From Rhizopus arrhizus (taxonomy: Eukaryota > Mucoromycota > Mucoromycetes > Mucorales > Rhizopodaceae), in NCBI GenBank assembly GCA_024220505.1, contig JAKZZE010000008.1, positions 310,001-374,000 on the forward strand: a DNA stretch of 64,000 nucleotides, written 5' to 3'. Positions 1 to 12,200 of the stretch are shown piece by piece; position 1 is the stretch's first letter; every line of letters begins with the position of its first letter. The position numbers were made by a program, and so were the translations under genes. The notes below the pieces were generated by a model. That model was not told where the DNA came from. It did not search any database and saw only the letters and a list, made by a program, of their open reading frames with translations.

Positions 1-3000
1 TAACGTTTAGTGAATTCCTTGTGCGTTATGAACGGCTTGTGTCATCCTTGCAGATCGATCACACAAAACCAGAAAGAGACCAAGTACAAGACGTTCGTGC
101 CATCATGAATTGGAATGAATCCCAAGCGTTTGTTGGGCATGAGATGATTTGGATCGCATTTGATACTTGGAAGGAGCTGGAGGACGGTTTGCGTGCTGCT
201 GAAAAGGAAATGCGTGAACGTGCCAAGGAAGCCAAGCAAGAAACGATGCAAGATGCTCCTATCTTGTCCGGTCCTGGCTATCATCCAGATAGTCATGACA
301 TGTTATTACCACATATGAGTTATGCTGACCCTAGAGGATATGAAGATGGTGCAAGTTACGCAGACAGCGAAGATGGCTTGAAACGTGATATGGAAGGAAG
401 TCAGTGGGGAGAAGAATCCGAATGGGGTGGAATGAAAATTTCTGATGGGTAAAGACAAGAAGCAAAGTTGAAGCTGTGAATGATTGTTTCTCATTTTTTT
501 TTTGGTATAGTTTTGGACCTAATATGGACATGAGTAAAATGGTAGAGGATTATCATCAACCACAATATGAATCTGTTGAAGAAGTACCCATCACACGTCT
601 TCGTATCTGGTGGGTTCGATTTGTTTGGCTCATGACCTGGTGGGTACCCTCACCTTTCTTGCGCTGGTTTGGTAAAATGAAACGTGAGGATGTTCAAATG
701 GCCTGGCGTGAAAAGCTCACGCTTTGTTTATTGATCCTCTTATTTTCTGGTATTACCATCTTCATCATTGTCGGTCTGGGTGAAGTAATGTGTCCTGGTA
801 CTAAATACATGTATTCGACTGCCAACGTACAGGCACATAATGTGGCCGATGACATGTACATGAGCGTACGTGGTGTTGTATACGACGTCACTAGTTTTGC
901 AAAAACAAAGCATGGCGCGACGGGTTATACTGCTACACAGGATCTTATGGAACAAGTAGCTGGTCTGGATGTCTCAGCCTCTATCCCACCTCCTTTAACA
1001 CAGGCTTGTGCAGGCTTAGTTACTTCCGCTACAGTCAAGATTACACCCAATACGAGCACAACCATGGCTAGTTTCGTTCACTATTCAGGCGATCAAACAA
1101 CATTGACGAGCTCTTCAAAGTTATCAGACAACAGATGGTATTGGGACTACTTTTTACCTACAATGAGCCTTTATAAGAAGGGTACATTGGTCGTTCCTAT
1201 TAGCCAGCTTGCCTCCGACTACAATTCATGGACTCGATTAGCCTTGGCCATTGATGGCAAGGTGTATGACATTACCGATTACATGAGCACAGCCCAGACC
1301 TATAGTACTGGTACAACTTCCTCTGATTATCACTTTTTAGACTCAACCGTCGAAGAGATCTTTACAAAGTTCAGTGGAACGGACGCAACCGACAAATGGA
1401 ACCAATACAAGTCAGCCATGACCGCAGAAAAGCAGGCACAAAACATGAATTGTCTGAACAATTACTTTTATATTGGTGACGTGGATGAGCGTGATTCAGC
1501 TCGTTGTATGTTTACAAACTACTTTTTACTTGCCCTTGCTGCCTTGATGGGTCTCGTCACCGTTGTCAAATTCTTGTCCGCCCTTCAATTTGGAGGTGCA
1601 CCGACACCGGAGGACCATGACAAGTTTGTCATTTGTCAAGTACCTTGTTATACCGAAGACGAAGAATCCCTCAAGAAAACAATTGATTCACTTACAGTAT
1701 TGAATTATGATGATAAACGTAAATTACTCTTTATTATCGCTGACGGTATGATCATGGGTAGCGGTAATGATCGTCCTACGCCTCGTATCGTCTTGGATGT
1801 CTTGGGTTATGATACAAAGAATGATCCTGAACCACTCATGTTCAAGTCAATTGGTGAAGGTTCAAAGCAATTGAATTACGGAAAGGTCTATTCTGGTCTA
1901 TACGAATGTGAAGGACATGTTGTTCCCTATATTGTCGTTGCCAAGGTCGGTAAAGCCTCTGAGAGAGCCAAGCCTGGTAACCGTGGTAAACGTGATTCCC
2001 AATTGATTTGTATGAATTTCTTGAACAAGGTTCACTTTGATAGCGAAATGACTCCTCTTGAATTGGAAATGTACCATCAAATCAAGAATGTGATTGGTGT
2101 CAATCCTTCATTCTATGAATATGTTCTAATGATTGATTCTGATACTGAAGTTCTGCCTGATGCCCTCAATCATATGATTTCTTGTATGCTCCATGACGGT
2201 CGTATTATTGGTCTCTGTGGTGAAACAAAAGTGGTAAATGAAAATGACTCCTGGACAACTATGATTCAAGTTTACGAATACTATATCTCTCATCATCTGG
2301 CCAAGGCCTTTGAATCTCTATTTGGTTCTGTGACATGTTTGCCTGGTTGTTTCTGTATGTATCGTATCCGTACGCCTGTCAAGAGCGAGCCCCTGATTAT
2401 TTCTCCCAAGATCATTCACGATTATTCTGATAATCATGTCGACACACTGCACAAAAAGAACTTGCTTCACTTGGGTGAAGATCGTTATTTGACTACACTG
2501 ATGATGAAACACTTTCCTAATCACAAGATGAAGTTCACACCACACGCTCAATGTAAAACTGTAGCTCCTGATCGTTGGCAGGTGTTGCTGTCTCAGCGTC
2601 GTCGTTGGATTAATTCTACAATTCACAACTTGTTTGAAGTCGTCTTGTTACCTGATCTTTGTGGTTTCTGCTGTTTCTCTATGCGTTTTGTAGTCTTGAT
2701 TGATTTAATTGGTACCCTTAGTTTGCCTGTCTCTGTTGTTTATCTGGTTTATTTGATTTATGTTATCGCCTCTAAGACGGGCCCAATACCGATTTTGGCC
2801 TTGGCAATGTTGGCTGGTGTTTATGGTCTTCAGGTAATCTTGTTTATACTGAAACGTCAGTGGCAACACATTGGCTGGATGATATTCTACGTCTTGGCCA
2901 TCCCTGTCTTCTCCTTTTACTTGCCTCTCTATTCCTTCTGGCATTTTGATGATTTCTCATGGGGTAATACACGTGTGGTTGTTGGCGAGAAGAATCAAAA

Positions 3001-3688
3001 GAAGATTATTGTGGCTGATGATGAAACATTTGACGAAAAGATGATTCCTTTAAAGAAATGGAGTGTTTATGAACAAGAACTTTGGGAGATGGGTTCTACA
3101 GGTAGTAAAGAAACACGTCTCACTGGTCACACGTACAAGAGCTACCAAACTCACGGTTCAAGGAATCAAGGTAACCAGTCAGTGATCTACGAAAACCGAT
3201 CGCAATACGGTGGAGGTAGCCAAGCAGGCGATTATGATTATTACCGTGATACGAATCCATATGACAACAGACGTACACGATCTCCAGGCTATGCCGGTTC
3301 AGTCATCGCTGGCTCCGAATTCGGTGGTGCTGCTACACAAGACTTTATGATGACACCACCTTTAGTAAGGCAGCCGCAAGCCATGTCAGTCCACAGCTTC
3401 GGACCTGACTTTCAAGAAATGAATCACTACGATATGCCAATGCGTCCCACCAGTCAATTCTCAATTCCTCTATCTCAAGGTGGTATGCAACCTATGTTAC
3501 CGCCCGGATTCCCCACAGACGATGAAATTCTTTCTGAAATCAAAAACATTTTACAAACAGCCAATTTGATGAGTATCACCAAAAAGCAAGTTAGAGAACA
3601 ACTGAGTGCTTTCTTTGGATTTGATATGACACCGAAGAAAGAATTCATTAACACTAGCATTGAATATATCTTACAAGGCAGACTTTAA
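1..3688 (+). CDS. Class V chitin synthase with myosin-like head, 3' part
   Basis: Polymerises UDP-GlcNAc into wall chitin at the plasma membrane or in secretory vesicles. The reading frame is open from base 3, so the gene starts left of the window. Exons are ..448 and 511..3688; the intron has GTAAAG at 449 and TATAG at 510. The first exon is the end of a myosin-motor-like head (EFLVRYERLV, then a Lys/Glu-rich helix after GHEMIW). After the intron come membrane segments, two cytochrome-b5-like modules (RGVVYDVTSF and DGKVYDITDY), the GT2 chitin synthase core (IADGMIMG, MIDSDTEV, and the signature QRRRW at 2594-2608), more membrane helices around 2690-2940, and a C-terminal DEK_C domain from about residue 1015 of the second exon frame. 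This order is that of the myosin-linked CsmA-type fungal enzymes. The coding sequence looks intact. Confidence 0.95.
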
Positions 3689-3950
3689 ATTGTATACAGT
3701 TTTGTAACTTTTATGTAACACTTTAACAAATTTTCTATATAAAAAAAAAAAAGAATGAAAGCATTAATAATAAAAAAATACATACATACACTCACTCACT
3801 CTGGATATGTACATATTAAAGATGCTTTTTGTATATAAAACATTTAAGGTTGCACATTGAAATAAATGCCGAATGTTCTCATCTTTTTCTCCCGCCTTGT
3901 TTTTTTTTCCTTCTTTTTTCTTTTCTTCTTTTTTTTTTCTTAATGTCCCA

Positions 3951-4916
3951 ATGATAACCTATACGAACGATCATAAAAGGTTGGAAGAAAATCTGTTGAG
4001 TCTTCAATGGGCTGCACTTACCGGAAATGTTGGTAAGAAAAAAAAAAGTATTTTAAGCCCTTACGCAGCCCTCATTAAAATAAATCCCCTTAGGACTCAT
4101 CAAGTTTGCATTAGACCACGGTGCACCGATTAATTGTACGATGAATGGGTTTTTACCACTGCAATTGGCATGTGTTAATGACAGTAATGTCATTGCCGTA
4201 CAATATCTCATTGACAGAGGAGCGAATGTCAACTTGCAACAGTAAAGACAAAGAAAGGAAAGAGATCACTGCCTTCTAACCCATCCATCCTTAGATACAG
4301 TAAAAAGAAGAATGAGAAAGCATTAGGTTCAACTGCGCTCCATGTCGCTTGTGCCAATGGTTGTTTTCATATTGTCCATTTACTTTTAGAAAATGGTGCA
4401 CAAGTGGACCTTGAAGATAAATTTGGTTCAACCCCACTGGATATTGCCTTTGCCAGAAAAGATGAGGAGATGGTACGACTGTTGCAAGCAGCTCCCTTAT
4501 CCGATGTCCCTGCCAGTAGGCGGAGTTTCACCGTGCACAGACCACTGGCTGTTACACCTGATTGGTACGGAATCGGTGTGATTCACATGTACGATGATGA
4601 TACCTACCTTCAAGCTCTCGAAAGACGGACGTCTAGACGACCCATGGCTCATAAAACAGAAAACAGTCTGGTTTCGAGCAAGAGAAAAGAAGGATCGGAA
4701 AGAATGGGTTCAGTCGACAGACCAAGAAAGGACCATGTAAATAAGGAATTGAGACCACTAGAATCACTTTATAGAAAAAGTCTTGAGCTTCGTCCAAACA
4801 ACCTGGCTCACTTTGTCCGAAAGCACAGGCTCAGCTTGGATAGCTCGCGTGAGATGATGGAGAAAACCAGAAATCAACGTGGGATCTTTTCGAGATGGAC
4901 AGGGTATCGAAAGTAA
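3951..4916 (+). CDS. Ankyrin-repeat protein
   Basis: Exons 3951..4032, 4094..4241 and 4295..4916, about 283 aa. Splicing restores at least three consecutive ankyrin repeats: LQWAALTGNVG/LIKFALDHGA, then LPLQLACVN..VIAVQYLIDRGANVN, then STALHVACANG..VHLLLENGAQVD and STPLDIAFARKDEEMVRLL. The C-terminal ~150 residues are basic and Ser/Arg-rich without a recognisable domain. It is probably a protein-interaction adaptor; the partner cannot be read from sequence. A frame-compatible ATG also exists at 3873, but the added residues come from a pyrimidine tract and look like leader. A four-codon upstream ORF (ATG 3943) ends in TGA overlapping the chosen start. Confidence 0.8.
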
Positions 4917-6279
4917 GCCATCAAGTTATCTAGTCTGTACATGTCAAGATGAATGCTTTCTTTATTGTATATAACCTTTCTCTCTTGTATATGAATAAAT
5001 AAAATGATTTCAATTATTTGTGATTAAATAATGCTCTACATGATCGAAAGTGGCTGTTTCAATCGAGTAAATTCATGTCTGTTTTTCACACTTTGAGTCC
5101 TTTAGATCGTACAAATATGAGGCTATTTGTATTCATAAATAATTTCAAGGTCCTTTTCAATTGATAAATAACTTGGTTTCCATGAACAAGTGACGGAAAA
5201 TCATTTAAGAAATCAAATCAAGTTGAAATCGGTTGGCAAACTTTCTTTTTTTTTTCTTTTTCTTTTAATCTTTAACAACACTTCAACTTACTGTCAAATA
5301 GGAAACAAAGGATCACAACTCATTATCTGAACGTGGCATTTTTTTCTATAAAGAAAAAGAGCAATACCTTAATTCATGGTTCGAGTACTTACTGTAAAAT
5401 CTTATAGGTGACAACTTATTCTACATGAAGGTTAGTAACATACAACTGTTAACTTACTATTATGAAGTTTAAATGACGACAGTAACTATTAGTCTTTGAG
5501 AGTCCAGTATGAAAGAGAACAAATGACTTTTTTTCTTTAAAAAAAAAAAGTTGGTTGCAATATTGTGTGCTTTGGATGTTTTGCTCAATAAAACCATTTC
5601 TAAGGATTATAAAAGAAATAAAGGAGGTACAAGACAAAACCTATTGTTTCTGCTGATTTTGAAGGTAATGAAGTGCTTTGTAAATAGTTGATTATGTTTA
5701 TGCGTGTAATACTTGGGACAACTACAATTTATTGTTTTCTTTTTAGAAGGGGATCAAACTGCAAGGAAGTAGTAAAGAAATGATATGTAAAGAGATGAGT
5801 TGCTCTGTTGGAAATAAAGCAAATTCCAAAATAAGCATAAAAGGATGCTAGAGAATACTAGCTGGTTTGATTCAGGTTTAATGCTCTAATAGTCCTTTTG
5901 ATAGCAAGTACATGAATAACCACAGAAAGATTTTATGGGTACCTGTAAAGCAAGATACAACAGATGGCATATAAAATGTAAATTTTCTTTACGAGAAAAA
6001 ATTGCCAGATAAAAATTGATATTTCTTTCAATAAACCTAAAGCCCTTTAAGCTTTTTTTTTTTTTTTTTTTTTTGAGAAAAAGAATAATCTGAAAATTAA
6101 TTTTCTCTTTACTATTCATCCAAAAAAAAAGAAAAAGAAAAGCATAAATAACGTTTCCTTCAGATTTGTCCAGTTTTCATATTTTCTCTTAATTAAAGTC
6201 TCTTCCAATGGTTGGTATAAATACTGTTAAATAGACTCACTCCTCATGCATTTTTTAAATATATCTGCTGAGTGCTGAA
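4917..6279. other. AT-rich spacer, no gene seen
   Basis: No conserved coding signal on either strand. It contains several short A/T runs, the longest being 22 T at 6053-6074. Short ORFs here are translations of low-complexity sequence. Confidence 0.6.
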
Positions 6280-7510
6280 CAAATGCTTTGAGATAATTAG
6301 GAGGGACAGCGTTGTAATCTTCTGATATTATAATAGCTAAATTCTCATTATTTTGAACGAGCTGCGTTTAATCTTATTCTTAACTACAGATCAGAAATGC
6401 TTAATAGGATTGAGTTCGGAAGAGTAAAGTGGAAAATAAACATATTACTTATTTTGTTAGTAGTGTGAATGGGTACATTATCCATAACTAAATGAAGTCC
6501 TTTCATTTTTTAGAACAGGTTCATCTCGTTTAAAATTCTATGAATGAATTACATATAATGATTGGTAACAGTACCCTTAGGAGTACACTTACTAGAAGTA
6601 GAAGAGACTTTTCGTTTGCGATTACCAAAATCAATTTTTATCTTTTTTGAAACTTGTGGACTCCAGAGCTCCATTGATACAGCATACTTCGCGGTAATTG
6701 CTCCTAAAACTGTGTGTGATATTTTCCTGGTAGAAGACGTGGTTACAACTGCTAGTGTACCCTTCTGGCTATCCTCAGGAGGTCTCATGTTGGTGCCAAA
6801 TCCAAATTCGTCTAAGACACAATTTTTAAGAAAGTTCATATCTGATTTAGTCCATTCTTCAACTCACACTACACGATTAGCAAGTTTCGATGAACCGTTT
6901 CTTAGTATTGGATGAGGATTTATCTTTTTGAATAAAAGATCACAATCGTTTTTAAAAAAATTTCTAACACTGGTATCTTTCAAACTGAAATTTTTAAATT
7001 TCTCAGTAAGAGAAGCAACTACATCAACAACACCAGCTTGAGAATGATAATCATAGAAGCTTATAAGACGAGAGTTATGCTTTTATTCTAGTTGGCTTTT
7101 CTCTCTATTGACTTTGTTTGTTTGTTTTCAAGGATATTCTAATCTTTATTAACTTTGAGCTCATTTGCCAACTTTTGTGCTGTATATTCGGCGATTCCAT
7201 CAGATAACCTACCAGGTTTTGCAGCATTGAAAGGTTTTGCTCTGTTGTAGTATATAAAAAGGTAATCTTTGTCCACTGCTGTACTCACAGTGATGCTCTC
7301 CTTTGTTTCTTTGATTTTTCTGCAAGAGTAGTAACCTCTTGCATTTTTGTATCCAAGTCCTCAGCAATTAATTCTTGCGCTGGTCCCTGAGAGTCACGTT
7401 AACGTCTAATGTTTGTTAATGCTTCTAAATGAAATAAATTCGTATCTTTCTTCCCAATCCATAGCCTCATTTCCTTTCTTGTCAAATTTTCTTTGATCAT
7501 CGTTGTAGAA
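6280..7510 (-). pseudogene. Decayed Tc1/mariner-IS630-like transposase
   Basis: Read right to left, the minus strand gives the pieces of a DDE transposase in correct order. Near 7140-7260 there is a helix-turn-helix-like part (AAKPGRLSDGIAEYTAQKLA). Near 6770-6840 comes the first catalytic block LDEFGFGTNMRPP, followed by KGTLAVVTTSSTR and SHTVLGAI. Near 6490-6520 is the second block HLVMDNVPIHT. Near 6385-6440 is a third block resembling the family's ELNPIE motif, but read here as ELNPIK. In-frame TAA codons separate the first two blocks, and a frameshift lies before the third. The order and motifs match the IS630/Tc1-like family common in Mucorales; the copy cannot encode a working enzyme. 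Boundaries are approximate and I did not identify terminal inverted repeats. Confidence 0.75.
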
Positions 7511-7559
7511 TAGATAAATGTTCATTTGTGTTTTATTTTTATTTTTATTTTTATTTTGT

Positions 7560-8042
7560 AGGGGAGTTATCTCCGTGGAGAGCTCCAGTTTATTTTAAGT
7601 CAAAGTGACTGTATTAAAAAAATTGAAGAACTCTTTCGCTTCCCCAACACTTTTGATAAATATTTCCTTTTAAGGAAATAACTCATCATGTCCACCCACC
7701 TTCAAACCATTCAACGATTACAAAATGAACTCGCAATCGCTAATGCCAAGATACACCAGTTGCAACAGGAAAACGCTTCTTTGCGGAAGCAAGTATCCTC
7801 TGAACCCACACCAACTGCAAACTCCAGTCCTCCTTCTGAATCTACTCCCCCCTCCTCCAAACGTCCACACTCCCCCAGCAATGATGCTGCTCTTCCCACA
7901 ACCAAGGTATCTAAGCTTCCGAAACCCAAACCCAAACACAGTTTAGCTGCCATTGCTCGACAATTTTCCTCTCCTACTGCTCCTTCCAGCTTCACATTTA
8001 TTCACGTTCCCATTCACCGTCGCCTCCCCATCCATCAAGTAA
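7560..8042 (+). mobile_element. LINE ORF1 5' fragment
   Basis: A 5' UTR-like stretch begins after a TTTTA-rich repeat (7530-7558). The ORF starts at ATG 7688: a Gln/Asn-rich coiled coil (residues ~5-40, IQRLQNELAIANAKIHQLQQ), a Ser/Pro linker, a Lys-rich patch and then FIHVPIHRRLPIHQV. From memory of the family, this is how ORF1 of Mucoromycota LINEs begins, and RRLPIHQ should lead into an RNA-binding region and zinc knuckles. Here homology appears to stop at about 8040, and the frame closes at 8065 after an unrelated tail. ORF1 is therefore truncated at its 3' side, and the sequence joined to it belongs to the PD-(D/E)XK-like ORF. Confidence 0.6.
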
Positions 8043-8061
8043 CAACAGATTACCATATGAT

Positions 8062-9006
8062 ATGAATGAACACTATTATGTTGACGAACTGGATTTTAGT
8101 GTTTGCTTCCATAACTTTCGGAACTATGTTCAGGGCCTTGTAGCGTCCAAATCTGCTTTAACATTTGAGAGCCATGTATCCCACATTTTAGCCTTATCAT
8201 CTATTCTTCTTGTTCGTAAAAATGTCGATCCTGATCTTGAAAAGTATTTCCTTAACTCTATAAGTAGACTTACTCAAAAAATCTTGAAGTCTATTACGAA
8301 AGAGGATAACAAGTTTCCAGAAGACGCCTTGACTCAAATGATGGATATATATGATAGTATCTTAAACAAAAAATGCGAACACGATATCGGGATATCGAAG
8401 CTTCACCAAGTTTTGATAAATCAAAAGAATCCAAATGTAAAAAGATGCATCAAGTTGATTATCCGCCTTTTGGAAGTCCTTCCTTACTCATACGACCAAA
8501 ATTCAACGAAGGAGCGAAAGCTCTGTTCCCGTTATTTGCATCATATATTGCAAACACTCTTTGACGATTTACATTCAGAAAATCCTGTTGCATTTGATTT
8601 TACAGATGAGCTTAACGAGGAATGTAAGTCAAATATTTCATTGACACACAAGAGACCAGATGGTCATATCTATTCATGTACAAACAAAATGGAGACTCTT
8701 GGATATGTTGAAGTAAAGGGCCTGTCAGCGTTGAACAACCACTACCTGATCAATTTAGATCTTGCAAGATTAGGGGTTTTCTGTAAGAATGCTTTAGATA
8801 TTCATGGTGGTCAAGGCAAAATTGCAATCCAAGCTGTTGGAGTAAACATAACGTTTTACTTAGTACAACGTCTCAATCAGTACATGTACAGTATGGTTGA
8901 GCTTGACTTTCTTCAATTCCCAACATCATTCGAAGAATTACGATCTTTATTTACTCACATGAACAATGTACGCCAAATACCAAGGAAAACTTTTATGACA
9001 ATGTGA
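8062..9006 (+). CDS. Orphan protein with PD-(D/E)XK-like signature
   Basis: An uninterrupted 314-aa frame, open upstream of the chosen ATG as far as about 8020, so the true start may be lost. The N-terminal half is helical. The C-terminal half carries KRPDGHI (D200), then GYVEVKG (E217, K219), then NNHYLINLDLARLGVFCKNALD and a segment ending in MVELDFLQFP. A PD-x16-ExK spacing within a beta-rich region fits the PD-(D/E)XK nuclease superfamily, and I recall a multicopy Mucorales-specific protein family with this RPD...EVK...DL.RLG.F.KNA pattern. Nuclease activity is an inference from motif only. It sits between the LINE ORF1 stub and the intact LINE and is probably a repeated accessory gene. 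No introns are seen. Confidence 0.6.
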   Translation: MNEHYYVDELDFSVCFHNFRNYVQGLVASKSALTFESHVSHILALSSILLVRKNVDPDLEKYFLNSISRLTQKILKSITKEDNKFPEDALTQMMDIYDSILNKKCEHDIGISKLHQVLINQKNPNVKRCIKLIIRLLEVLPYSYDQNSTKERKLCSRYLHHILQTLFDDLHSENPVAFDFTDELNEECKSNISLTHKRPDGHIYSCTNKMETLGYVEVKGLSALNNHYLINLDLARLGVFCKNALDIHGGQGKIAIQAVGVNITFYLVQRLNQYMYSMVELDFLQFPTSFEELRSLFTHMNNVRQIPRKTFMTM

Positions 9007-9186
9007 GTGATACATTGAAATCGCCGATTTTATGCGTGATATCTAATGCAAAATAAAAAAACAACGACAACTTTTACTTTTATTTTTTAAACAAGTTAAT
9101 ATGTTTTTTCAAGTATTTTATTTCTTGCGTCACGTAGAGTCAAGATGAACTCAAGAGGTGATCTCAAATTAAAGGAATGAGATTAT

Positions 9187-9202
9187 AAATATATTGAATA
9201 TG
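9187..9202 (+). repeat. LINE target-site duplication, left copy
   Basis: A 16-bp sequence AAATATATTGAATATG, found again at 13398-13413 immediately after the LINE poly(A) tail. The leading A residues are ambiguous with the tail, so the duplication is 13-16 bp. Confidence 0.85.
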
Positions 9203-9241
9203 TGGTGTTGATCCTCTACCTTCTCAATAATCTTTATTAAT

Positions 9242-12200
9242 ATGACATCTTTATTGAATACTCGTACGGCATTTAACTCTCACGAAACTTTTAACCCCCC
9301 GGATATCTCTCAACAAACAAATTCAGTTAACTTTCGAATTGCTACTCTCAACTGCCGCAGTCTTGCCAAGACGGCTGATGTATCAGTTCGAAACCATTTC
9401 ATTCGCTATCTTCGTACGCGTTCTCTTGATATTTTAGCGCTTCAAGAAACTCATGCGTCGACCATTTCATTGCAAGAAACCTTCCATCTTCAATTCCAAG
9501 CAGCTGACAGTTTATGGACTCCACACTGTGGTCTAATTTGCTTTTCTCCGTTGCTGTCCTTTTCGGATACCAGATTTAGTGTTTGTGGTCGAGTCATTAC
9601 TACCTTGGTCTCACATACACAGGATGCCTTTGAACCTATATATATCACAGTGATTTATGCTCCCGCAACACGTCGTGATCGCTTCGTTTTCCTTGATACG
9701 CTGGCTCAAAATCGAACACCACTGCTACCAAATGTCTCATCCAGACATCTTGTCCTTGGCGATTTCAATTACACATATGCAACTCATATTTCTTCTGCAA
9801 TTCCCCGTCAGGCACCTCCTTCTTGGCTATCATATATCGATCACCTCTTTCAGGATTGTGTTTCTGATAAAGACTCTGCTCCTCAAGTGACATTTTCTAG
9901 AGGTACGTCTAGATCTTGTATCGATTACATCTTTGGAACTCTAGACCTTTATGATTGTAAAATGTCTTCAAATGTTTCTTTTATTCAACCATCTTGGTCA
10001 GATCACTTCCTAGTCACATCCAATTTTGCTCTTCGAGCTCCTGTGCATTCCACTGTTCTTGGTAAAGGCCAGTGGCGGGCCCACCCACGATTAGCCTCTT
10101 CAGAAGCTTTTCGAAACCTTGTTTCAAGCACTATCGCTAACACTATGGTTTCATTTGACATAAGTCTCACTCCACAAGAAAAATGGGATATGGTGAAATC
10201 AGCCATTACACAAGTAGCCAAATCATTTTCTCGTCGCTCTGCGTTTAATCTTACCAAAGCTGAATCCCTTTTACACCGCAAAAGGGCTAGGATAACTAAA
10301 CGCCTTGCTTCAAATCCTGACCTGCTGTCATCCCTTACGCCTCAGCTATCAATTGTTGAGAGTCAGCTTGCATCCCTACAGCAGTACCATGCGGAGACCT
10401 TAGCCCTAAGGGCGGGCATTCGTTGGAGGGAACAAGGTGAAATCTCATCAGGCTACTTAAAGCGTACGGTCTCACAACGCCAGTCTCGTCAAATCATGAA
10501 ACAGTTGGTTCATCCAACTACCGGAGCACTATGTTCCACTTCCAACGAAATGTTAGATGCTGCTGTTCAATTCTACAGTAACTTGTATTCTCCTGAACCA
10601 ATTGATAATTCTGCCATTGACGATCTGCTTTCGGCCATTCCAGACTCTCTCCGTCTTTCCGATTCAAATCAACGATTCTTGACAAACAGCTTCACTCACG
10701 ATGATTTAATTGAAGGGGTCTCCCGTTGTCCTCGCCGTAGTAGTCCTGGTCTGGATGGATTACCTTATGAAATACTTCATCTCATTTTCATTCATCCTGC
10801 CTCCAAAGACCTTGTACTCCAAGTATACAATGATGCATTATCAAAGGGAGTTTTTCCACCTTCATGGTTCAGCACCTCAGTTTCTCTCCTTCCGAAGAAA
10901 GGTGACCTAAAGGACCTCAAAAACTGGCGCCCAATTTCTCTGATAAATGCCGATGCGAAGGTTTTTACTCGACTGCTCAACTCTCGCATTATCAAATGTG
11001 CTCAGAAATTAGTCACTCCATATCAAGCAGGATTTCTGAGAGGCCGTTTCATTGCTGATAATGGGTTGCTTATGAAATTGATCATGGAGCATGCACGGCT
11101 CACATCTTCAGATGCAATTGGATTATTACTTGATCAAGAGAAAGCGTACGATCGAGTGCATCCTTCTTATCTATGTAAAGTCCTTCATCATTTTGGCTTC
11201 CCCCCATCAATCGTTCAGAGCTTATCAACTCTATTCTTCAATACCGGTTTACATATCAACGTAAATGGCTTTCTCTCTACTCCTGTCCTCCAGCAACGTG
11301 GACTCAGACAAGGAGATCCTATCTCGCCTGTTCTCTTCAACTTGGCCTTTGAGCCCCTCCTACGGCGTATTTTATCTGATCCACATTTCTCCGGCTTTCA
11401 ACTCCCAAAGTCTGTCTGTTCCCCCCCACACGTACATTCAATCTCCTCAGTGAAATTGTTAGCGTACGCGGATGACATTGTCTGTTTTCTTAAGAGCCCA
11501 CAAGATCTCACAGCTCTACAGCATCATCTCCATTTGTATTCCAAGGCCTCTAATGCGAAAGTAAATTTCAACAAAACCGAAGCCTTTGCACTTTCTGGTT
11601 CTCGCTCTTGCTATCATCGCATTTGGAGAACTCCTCTTCTGCAACAACAAATACATTCTTGGCATGATGGTTCGTCGAGTCAACCCATCATTTACTTGGG
11701 ATTCCCGCTACACTCCTCAATCGCCCAACGTGATACTTATTTGACCTCACTTTTATCCCGACTTGAAACAAGCCTTCAATTACACTCACATCGTTCTCTC
11801 TCATTTCGTGGACGAGTTACAATCCTGAACTCCCTAATTCTCTCCAAAGTGTGGCATGTCCTGCGTATCCTTTCTGTGCCAAAAAGGTTCTTTCTCCGGC
11901 TACAATCGCAAATTTCTGGCTTTGTTTCGGCAAAACAAACTCCACGCATTAGCTTTGAAACGATGTGCTTTCCTCGAAATAAAGGGGGCTTGGGTGTCCT
12001 TAATCCGCCACTCCAACAAAGTGCGCTACAGCTTCGATGGTTACTACCACTTCTACATGATTTTCCTTGCTCTCCTACCTCTGATTTCTGGAATCACCCC
12101 TCCCTGAAATCTTCCGTCGTCTTGCCTCTCTTGGTTGACTTCCTTTTATCTCATCTCATGCCTACAGAATCACAGGAGCCCATTCAAATCGATTATCGGC

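Noticed and set aside
3873..3950. Upstream start giving the ankyrin protein a Phe-rich hydrophobic N terminus
   Set aside because: The segment is a T/C-rich tract typical of leaders here; kept only as an alternative.
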